A DNA stretch of 64,000 bases from Aliihoeflea aestuarii (lineage in GTDB: Bacteria; Pseudomonadota; Alphaproteobacteria; Rhizobiales; Rhizobiaceae), in the NCBI RefSeq assembly GCF_024105665.1, contig NZ_JAAAMK010000006.1:1-64000 (forward strand). Reading direction: 5' to 3'. A program made the position numbers and the translations under genes. The notes below the pieces were generated by a model, which searched no databases, had not been told where the DNA came from, and saw only the letters and a program-made list of their open reading frames with translations. Below, piece by piece: positions 44,065 through 52,901 of this stretch. Positions within the stretch are counted from its first letter, which is position 1. Every line of letters starts with the position of its first letter.

Positions 44065-45228
44065 CAGATGCCGCGCGATGATCACCCGCATGATCTCGTT
44101 CGTGCCTTCCAGAATCTGATGGACGCGCAGATCGCGAACGAGCTTCTCGATTCCGTAATCGTGCAGATAGCCGTAGCCGCCGTGCACTTGCAGGGCCTCG
44201 TTGGCGACGTCGAAGCAGGTGTCGGTGACGAAGCGCTTGGCCATGGCCGACCATTTGCCGGCATCATGCGCCTTGCGGTCGAGTTTCGACGCCGCCGCGT
44301 AAAGCAGCATGCGCGACGCGTTGATATCCGTTTCCATGTCGGCGAGCTTGAACTGCAATGCCTGGAACTGATCGATGGTCTTGCCGAACGCCTTGCGTTC
44401 GTGGGCATAGGCAAGCGCCTTGTCGAACGCCGATTGCGCCCCGCCCAGCGAGCAGGCGGCGATGTTGAGCCGGCCGCCGTCGAGCCCCGCCATCGCGATC
44501 TTGAAGCCGTCGCCTTCGCCTGAAAGCAGGTTCTCGGCCGGCACCTTGCAGTCCTCGAAGATCACCTGACGGGTCGGCTGCATGTGCCAGCCCATCTTGT
44601 TTTCGGCGGTTCCAAAGGAAAGACCGGGCGCGTCCTTTGGGATGACGAGCGTCGAGACACCCTTCGGCCCGTCCTCGCCGGTGCGCACCATGGCGACGTA
44701 AACGTCGGATTCACCGGCACCGGAGATGAACTGCTTGGCGCCGTTCAGGACATAGTCGCTGCCGTTGCCGCCCGAGCGCGTCGCCTTCGTCTTGAGCGCG
44801 GCGGCGTCGGACCCCGCTCCGGGCTCCGTCAGGGCATAGCTTCCCATCCATTCGAAAGATGTCATCTTCGGCAGGAAACGCTGGCGCTGGTCTTCGTTGC
44901 CGAACTTGTCGATCATCCACGCAGCCATGTTGTGAATGGAGATCATCGAGGAAAAACCGGGGCAGGCGGCCGCGAGTGCTTCGAAAATGAGAACCGCATC
45001 CAGTCGGCCTAATCCCGAACCGCCGACATCCTCGTTGATGTAGATGCCACCGAAGCCGAGTTCGCCCGTCGACCGGATCACGTCGTTCGGGAAATATCGC
45101 TCCTTGTCCCAGTCGAGGGCGTGCGGCGCGACATTCTCGGCCGCGAAGGCGGCCGTCATATCCTGAATGGCGCGCTGGTCCTCATTGAGTTCGAATTGCG
45201 TGGCCGTGGCGTCGAGCGCGGCGTCCAT
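44053..45228 (-). CDS. Acyl-CoA dehydrogenase, isobutyryl-CoA type
   Basis: This 391-residue FAD enzyme catalyses alpha,beta-dehydrogenation of a branched acyl-CoA. Signatures are SYALTEPGAGSDAAALKTKA, FISGAGESDVYVAMVRTG, LQVHGGYGYLHDYGIEKLVRD and HQILEGTNEIMRVIIARHL with the catalytic-Glu region. Adjacency to mmsB and the isobutyryl-like EGTNEIMR suggest valine catabolism. The ATG at 45228 is preceded by AGGGAGG. The last three residues, IGK, come from the repeat described at 43986-44064. Confidence 0.9.
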   Translation of the reverse strand: MDAALDATATQFELNEDQRAIQDMTAAFAAENVAPHALDWDKERYFPNDVIRSTGELGFGGIYINEDVGGSGLGRLDAVLIFEALAAACPGFSSMISIHNMAAWMIDKFGNEDQRQRFLPKMTSFEWMGSYALTEPGAGSDAAALKTKATRSGGNGSDYVLNGAKQFISGAGESDVYVAMVRTGEDGPKGVSTLVIPKDAPGLSFGTAENKMGWHMQPTRQVIFEDCKVPAENLLSGEGDGFKIAMAGLDGGRLNIAACSLGGAQSAFDKALAYAHERKAFGKTIDQFQALQFKLADMETDINASRMLLYAAASKLDRKAHDAGKWSAMAKRFVTDTCFDVANEALQVHGGYGYLHDYGIEKLVRDLRVHQILEGTNEIMRVIIARHLIGK

Positions 45229-45341
45229 GCTGGCCTCCCTGTCGCACTGGTATTCCTCAGGGCAGCAATCTATCCCATTGGCCCGTGCGTGCAACGGAAA
45301 GCCTGTGCGCGAAACGCCAAGTCGATGTGCGCCAGATCGCG

Positions 45342-45755
45342 TCAGGCGTCGCTCAGCTTCGGCCAGTAGGTGCCGAAGCACCACACATTGCCTTCCGGAT
45401 CGCGGCAGATGAACTGGCGGCTGCCATAGTCCTGCTCGGTCGGTCCTTCCACGATTTCAGCGCCCGCGCCCTTGGCGCGCTCGAAAAGGGCGTCGACATC
45501 CTCGACGGCGATGTAGAGCGATTTGCCGCCCTGTGCCTCGGGCTTTCCGACCGTCTTTGCGTAAGCATCGTCCCGGTTCTCGCCGCACATGATCATCGCG
45601 GAGCCGAAGGCGAGTTCGGCATGGGCGATCTTCTCGCCGTCCATATATTTCGCGTGAATGGTGAAGCCGAACGCCTTGACCAGCCAGTCGATCATGCGAC
45701 TTGCATCCTTGAACCGGAAGGTCGCGAATATGCGGGGTGCCTCCACTGCGCTCAT
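45342..45755 (-). CDS. VOC-family protein (glyoxalase/bleomycin-resistance-like)
   Basis: This is a 137-residue vicinal-oxygen-chelate protein. The two modules are APRIFATFRFKDASRMIDWL with GFTIHAKYMDGEKIAHAELAFGSAMIM, and SLYIAVEDVDALFERAKGAGAEIVE with FICRDPEGNVWCFGTYWP. It may bind or transform a small compound. It lies upstream of the acyl-CoA dehydrogenase gene on the same strand with a 113-bp gap. Substrate unknown. Confidence 0.87.
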   Translation of the reverse strand: MSAVEAPRIFATFRFKDASRMIDWLVKAFGFTIHAKYMDGEKIAHAELAFGSAMIMCGENRDDAYAKTVGKPEAQGGKSLYIAVEDVDALFERAKGAGAEIVEGPTEQDYGSRQFICRDPEGNVWCFGTYWPKLSDA

Positions 45756-45849
45756 GAAAAGTCCTCCCTTTCCGAAAGCTTGACCTCGGCCTCAAGACTG
45801 CCATTTCCATGCGTTTGAAGCCAGCGTAAGATCATTCGACGGGGAGTTG

Positions 45850-46209
45850 ATGCGCTTAACAGCCGAACAGGATCTGACGATGCCGGTCGAGATGCTTCTC
45901 GTCCTCATGATCGTGCTCCATGAGGGAGGACGCGGCGAGCAGTTCGCGCTGCTTGCCGAGCGGGCCTATGACAGGTTCGGGCTCGACCCTGCCGAGCGCG
46001 AGATGCTGGCGCGTGAACTGGACGCCTATCGTCCCGCGAAAGGTTCGGCCGGCATCATCGGCGCATTGCGGGCGCTCGGTGAGGCGGAGCGAAAATCGAT
46101 AGTGAGCGAGATTCTCGATTTCACTGCGTCGGACCCGCTCTTGAGCCCCCATCAGCGCCGGTTGCGCATCCGCGTTCTCGATATTCTGGCACTTGACGAG
46201 ACGGACTGA
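45850..46209 (+). CDS. Hypothetical 119-residue helical protein
   Basis: This protein has five to six helices, beginning MRLTAEQDLTMPVEMLLVLM. I do not recognise a family with confidence; length and helical layout resemble TerB-like or regulator-like proteins. The ATG at 45850 is preceded by GGGGAG. Its TGA abuts the stop of the convergent ABC ATPase gene (TGATCA at 46207-46212). Confidence 0.6.
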   Translation: MRLTAEQDLTMPVEMLLVLMIVLHEGGRGEQFALLAERAYDRFGLDPAEREMLARELDAYRPAKGSAGIIGALRALGEAERKSIVSEILDFTASDPLLSPHQRRLRIRVLDILALDETD

Positions 46210-47832
46210 TCAGACGCGCGCAAACCGGCGTCGCTCGAGCGCGCGTTCCAGATCGGGCGAGGCGGCGACGAGCATTTTTCCTGCTTCCGATTGCGGGTTG
46301 TCGAGCACCGAAGCTGTGTTCCCGCGTTCGACGATTTCGCCCTCGTGCATCACCATCACCTGATCGGTGATCGCGCGCGCCACCATCAGATCGTGCGTGA
46401 TGAAGAGATAGGCGACGCCGAGACGGCTGTTCAGATCGGCGAAGAGGTCGAGTATCTGCGCGCGGATCGAGACGTCCAGTGCCGAAACCGGCTCGTCGGC
46501 GACGATCAGCTTGGGCCGCGTGATCAGCGCGCGCGCGATCGAAAGACGCTGGCGCTGGCCGCCGGAAAACTCATGCGGGTACTTGTCCATGTCGCCCGCC
46601 GACAGTCCAACCTCCGCCAGTGCCTGCGCGACGCGCTCGCGCCGTTCCGACCGCGACGGCTGGGTTTCCAGAAGATGCAGTGGCTCGGCGACGAGCCGTT
46701 CGACCTTGTGGCGCGGATTGAACGAGCCGTAGGGGTCCTGAAACACGACCTGCATGTTGCGCCGGGCCGGGCGCAGATCGTTCTCCGATTTCGTCGTCAG
46801 TTCGTCGCCGAAAAGACGGATCGACCCGGATGTCGGTCGGTCAAGCGCGAGGATCATGCGGGCAAGTGTGGACTTGCCGCAGCCTGAACGACCGACGAGC
46901 GCCATGGACTGGCCCTCGTGCAGCGCGAACGAAACACCGCTGACGGCGCGGAACGGCTCGGGTTTCGAAAACAGCGAACGCCGACGGCCGGCATAATCGC
47001 GCGTCACGTCCCGAACCTCCAGCAATGGCCGCTCCGAACGTCCATCCGCCAACGGGGTGCGCTCCGGCACATGGGTCGAGGCTTCGGCCAACTGGCGCGT
47101 ATAGGGATGCGCCTTTTCGGTCAGGATACGGCCCGTTTCGCCTGAATCCATCACTTCGCCATGACGCATGATGGTGACCCGCTCCGCCATGTCCGCGACG
47201 ACGGCAAGGTCATGGCTGATGAGAAGGAGACCCATTTTCCGTTCGTCGACGAGGTCGCGCAAAAGGTCGAGAATCTGTGCCTGCAAGACCACATCGAGCG
47301 CGGTCGTCGGCTCATCGGCGACAAGCAGCTTGGGTTCCAGCGCGCAGGCGATCGCGATGACGACGCGTTGGCGCTGGCCGCCGGATAATTCGTGCGGATA
47401 GCGCGACAGCGGGAATTTCGATTCCGGCAGGCCGACCCGGTCCAGCATCGCGCGTGCGCGGTCATCGGCGTCTTTCCGGTTGACGCCCGCATGCCAGCGA
47501 ATGCCCTCGGCGACCTGTTCGCCGATCGTTTTGACCGGGTTCAGCGCCGTCATCGGCTCCTGAAACACCATACCGATCTCGTTGCCGCGCAGCCGGTTCA
47601 TCGCCGCTTCCGGCGCGCCGAGAATGTCGACGCCGTCGAAGGTCACGCGGCCGGAGGCGTGCGCAAGGTCAGGCAGGAGACGCATCAGCGTCAGCGCGGT
47701 CATCGACTTGCCCGAACCGGATTCGCCGACCAGCCCCAGAACCTCGCCTTGCTCGATGGTCAGGTCGACGCCTTTCAATATCTCGAATTTGCCGATCGAG
47801 AGGTCGAGCTTTTCGATTTCGAGGAGGCTCAT
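46210..47832 (-). CDS. Fused dual-ATPase of a peptide-type ABC transporter (YejF/GsiA-like)
   Basis: This 540-residue protein carries two ABC domains. The first has GLVGESGSGKS and an ELSGGQRQRV signature; the second has LVGRSGCGKS and HEFSGGQRQRL. Each ends with an oligopeptide-transporter C-terminal extension. It powers the permeases encoded immediately upstream, whose gene overlaps it by 4 bp. The full set (M20 hydrolase, binding protein, two permeases, fused ATPase) suggests uptake of a peptide or other amide-bonded solute. Confidence 0.92.
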   Translation of the reverse strand: MSLLEIEKLDLSIGKFEILKGVDLTIEQGEVLGLVGESGSGKSMTALTLMRLLPDLAHASGRVTFDGVDILGAPEAAMNRLRGNEIGMVFQEPMTALNPVKTIGEQVAEGIRWHAGVNRKDADDRARAMLDRVGLPESKFPLSRYPHELSGGQRQRVVIAIACALEPKLLVADEPTTALDVVLQAQILDLLRDLVDERKMGLLLISHDLAVVADMAERVTIMRHGEVMDSGETGRILTEKAHPYTRQLAEASTHVPERTPLADGRSERPLLEVRDVTRDYAGRRRSLFSKPEPFRAVSGVSFALHEGQSMALVGRSGCGKSTLARMILALDRPTSGSIRLFGDELTTKSENDLRPARRNMQVVFQDPYGSFNPRHKVERLVAEPLHLLETQPSRSERRERVAQALAEVGLSAGDMDKYPHEFSGGQRQRLSIARALITRPKLIVADEPVSALDVSIRAQILDLFADLNSRLGVAYLFITHDLMVARAITDQVMVMHEGEIVERGNTASVLDNPQSEAGKMLVAASPDLERALERRRFARV

Positions 47833-48701
47833 CGTGCGCGCCTCAGCCGCGGGTCGAGCACGTCGCGCAGGCCGTCGCCGAGAAGGTTGAGGCCAAGCAC
47901 GGTGACGACGATGGCAAGGCCGGGAAAGATCGCCAGATGCGGCGCACCCATCATGCGCGTCTGCGCGTCGAAAAGCATGCGTCCCCAACTCGTCATCGGC
48001 GGCTGCGCGCCCAGCCCGAGATAGGACAGACCGGCTTCCGCCAGAATGCCGAGCGCGAACTGGATCGTCGCCTGGACCAGCAGGATCGACGCGATATTGG
48101 GCAGGATGTGCTCGATCGTGATCAGCGTCGCCGACTTTCCCGAGGCCCGCGCGGCCAGGATGTATTCGCGCGGCCACAGCGCCATCGCGCCGGCCCGCGC
48201 CACGCGCGCGAAGACCGGCACGTTGAAGATGCCGATCGCGATGATGGCGTTGACCGCGCCGGGGCCGAAGATCGCGGTGATCATGATGGCCGACAACAGT
48301 GCGGGAAAGGCGAAGACGAGATCGTTGAAGCGCATCAGCACCTCGTCGATCCAGCCGCCGCGCGCCGCCGCCCAGCAGCCGAGCGGCACGCCCACGCCGA
48401 TGCCGATGCCGACGGCGACGAATGCGACGGCGATCGAATTGCGCGCGCCGACCATGATCATCGACAAGATGTCGCGGCCGAAATGGTCGGTGCCGAACAG
48501 GTGCTGCACCGATGGAGTGAGTTGCTTGTCCGCGATTGAAATGAGGGTGATATCGTAGGGCGTCCACATGAAGGAGACGAGCGCCATCGCCGCGATGAGG
48601 ACGGTGGTCGCGAAACCGGTGACGAACGAGACGTTGGAAAAGGCGGCACGCACGAAATGCGCGGCGCCTTCCACCGGAGGGGAGGTGGGCTCCGTGCTCA
48701 T
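47829..48701 (-). CDS. ABC transporter permease, DppC/YejE type
   Basis: This is a 290-residue inner-membrane permease with six helices. The N-terminal region VRAAFSNVSFVTGFATTVLI and the EAA-like loop EYILAARASGKSATLITIEHILPN precede GLSYLGLGAQPPMTSWGRML, characteristic of DppC. It overlaps the second permease gene upstream by 4 bp and the ATPase gene downstream by 4 bp, so the three are translationally coupled. Confidence 0.93.
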   Translation of the reverse strand: MSTEPTSPPVEGAAHFVRAAFSNVSFVTGFATTVLIAAMALVSFMWTPYDITLISIADKQLTPSVQHLFGTDHFGRDILSMIMVGARNSIAVAFVAVGIGIGVGVPLGCWAAARGGWIDEVLMRFNDLVFAFPALLSAIMITAIFGPGAVNAIIAIGIFNVPVFARVARAGAMALWPREYILAARASGKSATLITIEHILPNIASILLVQATIQFALGILAEAGLSYLGLGAQPPMTSWGRMLFDAQTRMMGAPHLAIFPGLAIVVTVLGLNLLGDGLRDVLDPRLRRAR

Positions 48702-49645
48702 GAGCGCGCTCGCAGGCGCGGGTCGACCAGCGCATAGGCGACATCGACGAGGATGTTGACGAGAATGACGCTGGCGACGAGAAGCATGATGACGCCCTCG
48801 ACGACGATCAGGTCGCGCTGCGTGATCGCCTGGAAGACGAGGCGGCCGAGGCCGGGAATGTAGAACACGTTCTCGATGATGATCGTGCCGGCGAGCAGGA
48901 AGGCGAATTGCAGGCCGAGGATCGTCAGAACGGGGATCATCGCGTTGCGCAGCGCGTGCCGCCACAGCACCTTTCGACGTGGCATGCCCTTGGCGCGGGC
49001 GGTGCGGATATAATCCTCGCCGAGCACTTCCAGCATGGCCGAGCGCGTGACGCGGGCTAGGATCGCCGCTTGCGGCAGGGCAAGCGCGATCGAGGGCAGG
49101 ATCAGCGCCTTGAGACCCGGCCATACGCCGCCCGACCAACCGGGAAAACCACCCGCGGGCACCAGTCGCAGCCAGACGGCGAAGACGTAGATCAAAAGCA
49201 ACGCGAACCAGAAATTCGGGATCGCCACGCCGATCTGCGCGGTGCCCATCGACACGGTATCACCGAGCTTGCCGCGCCGCGCGGCAGCGAAGATGCCGAC
49301 CGGAATCGCGATCGCCGTCGAAAGCGTCAGCGCGATCAGCGCCAGCGGCACCGAGACGACGGCGCGCTCCGCAATCAGATCGATCACGGGCGCGCGGTAA
49401 GTGAAGGACCGGCCGAAATCTCCCGTCAGCATGCCGCCGGCCCATGAGATATAGCGCTCCACGACCGGAGCATTCAGTCCCATCTGCTCGCGCAGCGCGT
49501 CGAGCGCCTCGGGCGTCGCGTTCATGCCGAGCATCAGCCGGGCCGGATCGCCCGGCAGTATTTCCATGACCGAAAAGACGATCATGGACGCCACCAGCAA
49601 GGTGACGAGCCCGATCGCGATGCGCTTGAGAAGGAAGAGGGTCAT
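48698..49645 (-). CDS. ABC transporter permease, DppB/YejB type
   Basis: This is a 315-residue permease with six helices. It begins MTLFLLKRIAIGLVTLLVASM, contains EILPGDPARLMLG near the first loop and the EAA-like DYIRTARAKGMPRRKVLWRHALRN. It is separated from the binding-protein gene by a 228-bp gap holding a palindromic repeat. The ATG overlaps nothing upstream. Confidence 0.93.
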   Translation of the reverse strand: MTLFLLKRIAIGLVTLLVASMIVFSVMEILPGDPARLMLGMNATPEALDALREQMGLNAPVVERYISWAGGMLTGDFGRSFTYRAPVIDLIAERAVVSVPLALIALTLSTAIAIPVGIFAAARRGKLGDTVSMGTAQIGVAIPNFWFALLLIYVFAVWLRLVPAGGFPGWSGGVWPGLKALILPSIALALPQAAILARVTRSAMLEVLGEDYIRTARAKGMPRRKVLWRHALRNAMIPVLTILGLQFAFLLAGTIIIENVFYIPGLGRLVFQAITQRDLIVVEGVIMLLVASVILVNILVDVAYALVDPRLRARS

Positions 49646-49691
49646 CGGGGTGCCGCAACTTCCCCGCAGCGGAAAGACCGAGTTTGCTCGC

Positions 49692-49840
49692 GCCCCCCTC
49701 TGGCCTGCCGGCCGCCCTGGCCCGAGCCATGTGTCTCAGCCCGTGCTTCGGCCCCCCCGCAAGGAGGGAGATCACGCGCGGCGATGGCGAGACTAATCTC
49801 CCCCCTTGCGGGGGAGATGGCCGGCAGGCCAGAGGGGGGC
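49692..49840. repeat. Rhizobial-type palindromic repeat inside the ABC transporter operon
   Basis: Perfect 22-bp arms (49692-49713 and 49819-49840, built on CCTCTGGCCTGCCGGCC) flank a core with a second hairpin ATCTCCCCC/GGGGGAGAT at 49796-49818. The same family, with TGTCC instead of TGGCC, occurs at 56672-56783. It lies between the binding-protein and permease genes. Confidence 0.85.
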
Positions 49841-49873
49841 AACGTAAGGCTCAAGCTGCGTGGGCTTTCCCGA

Positions 49874-51352
49874 CTACTCCGTCCAGTGAACCTTGGTCAG
49901 ATCGTTCGCCTGAACCGGCATGTTTTCCCAAAGCCCTTCGAGCTTGGCGTCCCACACCCCAACCTTCGGCAACTGGAAAAGGAAGACGACGGGCGCGTCC
50001 TCGGCGAGGATTTCCTGCGCCTGCCCGTAAAGTTCGTTGCGCTGCGCCTCGTCCGCCGTCACATCCAGTTCAGCGATGACCTCATTGAACGCCGGGTTCT
50101 GGTAGTCGAAATAATAATCCGGGCGCGAATAGATATCGATGTCGTTCGGCTCGGTGTGCGAGATGATCGTGAGATCATAGTCCTTGTCGGTGAAGACGGT
50201 CGAAAGCCAGTCCGCCCATTCGACCGGCTGGATTTCGAGATTGATGCCGACCTGGCGAAGCTGTGCCGCGATGATCTCGCCGCCCTGACGAGCGTAAGGC
50301 GGCGGCGGTAGTTTGATCGTGGCGCTGAACCCATCGGCAAGCCCAGCCTCGGCGAGCAGTTCCTTCGCCCGCTCGGGATCGTAGGGATAGGTGCCGGTCA
50401 GGTCGACATAGGCAGCGTTCGCGGGCGAGAAATGCGAGCCGATCGGCGTGCCGAGGCCGTTCGACGCGCCGGCGATCACCTCGTCGCGGTTGACGGCGTA
50501 GGAAATGGCGCGGCGCACCTCGACATTGTCGAACGGCTCGCGGCCATTGTTCATCGACAGGAGCGTCTCGCCCTCAGTCGAGCCGATGACGACTTCGAAG
50601 CGCGGATCGCCCTGAACCTGCTCATAGGCGTCCGGCGGGAACATCGGGAATGCCTGAATGTCGCCCGACAGCATCGCGGGAACGGCGGCTGCCGCATCGG
50701 GAATGATGCGGAACTCGGCGCGCTCCAGCGCCACTTCGTCGCCCCAATAGTCCGGGTTCTTGACCAGCACGATCGACGACCCGCGCGCCCAGCTTTCGAA
50801 GCGGAACGGGCCGGTCCCGACGGGGTTCTCCGTATTGGTGCCGGCGGATGCCTCGGAGACAATCACCGCGTCGCCCCAGCCCATATTGTAGAGGAACCCA
50901 CCCTGCGGGCGCGACAGTGTCACCGTGACTGTGGCCGGATCGGTCGCCTCGACGCTTTCGATGGCGGCGAATAATCCCTTTTGCGCATTAGTCGAATCCT
51001 CGGCCCGCGCGCGGTCGAGCGAGAAAACGACGTCGGCCGACGTGAACGGCGCGCCGTCGTGGAAGGTCACGCCTTCGTGCAGCTTGAATGTATAGGTCAG
51101 ACCGTCATCGGAGATTTCCCAGCTTTCGCTGAGTGCCGGCAGGACCTCGCCGCTCGGCCCGATGCGCGTCAGCCCCTCGAAGACGTTGGCGTAGACGATC
51201 TCGTCGATTGCGGCGGCCGCGCCGGCGGTCGGGTCGAGATGCGGCGGCTCGAGAACGACGCCGAGGACGAGGTCGGTGCGCGGCTGGGCGAGCGCCGTAC
51301 CGGATGCGAGCGCGATGGCCGCGGCTGCGAGCACTGGAACGATGAACTTCAT
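49874..51352 (-). CDS. Peptide-type ABC transporter substrate-binding protein (SBP_bac_5)
   Basis: This 492-residue periplasmic protein has a Sec signal peptide (MKFIVPVLAAAAIALASGTALA). The DppA/OppA-type fold is shown by DGLTYTFKLHEGVTFHDGAPF, VEVRRAISYAVNRDEVI and YPYDPERAKELLAEAGL. It captures the transported solute in the periplasm. It follows the M20 hydrolase gene and precedes the permease genes, from which it is separated by a palindromic repeat. Confidence 0.94.
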   Translation of the reverse strand: MKFIVPVLAAAAIALASGTALAQPRTDLVLGVVLEPPHLDPTAGAAAAIDEIVYANVFEGLTRIGPSGEVLPALSESWEISDDGLTYTFKLHEGVTFHDGAPFTSADVVFSLDRARAEDSTNAQKGLFAAIESVEATDPATVTVTLSRPQGGFLYNMGWGDAVIVSEASAGTNTENPVGTGPFRFESWARGSSIVLVKNPDYWGDEVALERAEFRIIPDAAAAVPAMLSGDIQAFPMFPPDAYEQVQGDPRFEVVIGSTEGETLLSMNNGREPFDNVEVRRAISYAVNRDEVIAGASNGLGTPIGSHFSPANAAYVDLTGTYPYDPERAKELLAEAGLADGFSATIKLPPPPYARQGGEIIAAQLRQVGINLEIQPVEWADWLSTVFTDKDYDLTIISHTEPNDIDIYSRPDYYFDYQNPAFNEVIAELDVTADEAQRNELYGQAQEILAEDAPVVFLFQLPKVGVWDAKLEGLWENMPVQANDLTKVHWTE

Positions 51353-51446
51353 GTTTCTCTCCCGATACACGGCCCGACACGGAACCGGCTGCGATAAAAC
51401 CTTGAATCCGAAGCCGAGTAAATCGGCTTTCGCGGTGCGGCATCGC

Positions 51447-52733
51447 CTATCGCACTGCCGCACCGCGCAGCATCACGTCGAGCCCGACCGCCATCACCTT
51501 TGCCGATTCCACCATGTCGTCGATGCCGACCCATTCGTCGGGCTGGTGGGCAAGGTCGAGGATGCCGGGACCGTAGGCGATGCAGTCATGCAGATGGCCG
51601 ATGCGCGCAATATGCTTCTGGTCGTAGGTGCCCGGCGAGATGACGTAGTCCGGCTCCTTGCCGAAGATTTCGCGAATGCCGGTCGCCACTGCCTCGACGA
51701 CAGGCGTGTCGCGCTCCGTCATCAGCGGCAGGACTTCCATCAGGTCGCGGATCGCATAGTCGAACTTCGGCCGGTCGCGCTTCAGCCGTTCGAGGATGGA
51801 CGTCACCTCGCTCTTGACCTCCGAAATGTCTTCCTCGAGCAGGAAACGGCGGTCGATGACCGTTCGGCAGGTGTCGGCGACATTGGGCGAGGGCAGGCCG
51901 GGGAAAAAGTCCTCGGTCTGCCCGCCATGGATCGAGTTGATGTTCATGGTCGACCGCCGCGCGCCTTCCGGCACGACCGGCATGCGCGTCTGCTTCTGGT
52001 CGAGCGCGGGAAAGAGCTCTTCCTCGAAGGCGTGCAGGACCGCGCCCATGTGGCGGATCGCCGAATCGCCGAGGAACGGCATCGAGCCGTGCGCGATGCG
52101 CCCTTTGGTCTCGATCTCGGCCCACCAAACGCCGCGATGGCCAAGGCAGATGCGGTCCTTGTTCAGCGGTTCGGGAATGATGACGTGATCGACACGCGGC
52201 TTGGAGAAATAGCCCTTGCCGGCCAGATAGGCGACGCCGCCATAGCCGCCCGATTCTTCGTCCACGGTCCCCGAAATCTCGATCGCGCCTGAAAAATCGG
52301 GATAGGTGGCCAGAAACGCTTCCGCCGCGATGATCGAGGCGGCAAGGCCGCCTTTCATGTCGCATGCGCCCCGCCCGTAGACGCGCCCGTCCCGCACGAT
52401 GCCGGCAAACGGGTCGACGCTCCAGCCATGTCCGGCCTCGACGACGTCGATATGTGAATTGAAGTGAACAGTCGCGCCCGGCCCGCGCCCGTCATATCGC
52501 GCGATGACGTTGGTGCGGGGATAATGATCCGAATCGCCCGGCGTGCCTTCGCCGCGCACGAATTCGGCCTCGAAGCCGCTCCGCTTAAGCCGCCGGGCGA
52601 TGTATTCGGCGCACGGCCGGTAGGCTTCGCCGGGCGGGTTGACGGTCGGATAGCGGATGAGGTCCTGCGTCAGTGCGACGAGGTCGGTGGTGCGGTCCTG
52701 AACCGCTCTCATAAGATGGTCGTTCATTGACAT
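51447..52733 (-). CDS. M20-family metallohydrolase (ArgE/DapE-like)
   Basis: This 428-residue zinc amidohydrolase has the M20 metal motifs: VHFNSHIDVV with HxD, VYGRGACDMKGG, and the catalytic Glu pair VDEESGG; further ligands follow in PEPLNKDR and near the C-terminus. It cleaves acyl-amino acid or dipeptide-like bonds. The ATG at 52733 has GAGG about 8 nt upstream; an alternative ATG at 52727 is two codons on. It heads the peptide-type ABC transporter operon, suggesting it hydrolyses the imported solute. It is divergent from the molybdoenzyme genes. Confidence 0.9.
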   Translation of the reverse strand: MSMNDHLMRAVQDRTTDLVALTQDLIRYPTVNPPGEAYRPCAEYIARRLKRSGFEAEFVRGEGTPGDSDHYPRTNVIARYDGRGPGATVHFNSHIDVVEAGHGWSVDPFAGIVRDGRVYGRGACDMKGGLAASIIAAEAFLATYPDFSGAIEISGTVDEESGGYGGVAYLAGKGYFSKPRVDHVIIPEPLNKDRICLGHRGVWWAEIETKGRIAHGSMPFLGDSAIRHMGAVLHAFEEELFPALDQKQTRMPVVPEGARRSTMNINSIHGGQTEDFFPGLPSPNVADTCRTVIDRRFLLEEDISEVKSEVTSILERLKRDRPKFDYAIRDLMEVLPLMTERDTPVVEAVATGIREIFGKEPDYVISPGTYDQKHIARIGHLHDCIAYGPGILDLAHQPDEWVGIDDMVESAKVMAVGLDVMLRGAAVR

Positions 52734-52901
52734 AAAGTGAGCCTCGTCCTGCGGCGTTTGGCAAGTGGGCATCGGCGGTTCCCACTGTTGGACCAGCAAT
52801 TTTTAACGGGATGGCCGCACGTCAAGGCATGAACGTTCGTGCAGAACCGTTTTCTTGGCATAGCGTCTTCTGTAAGAGTTCACGGGTAGAGAAGGATGCT
52901 C

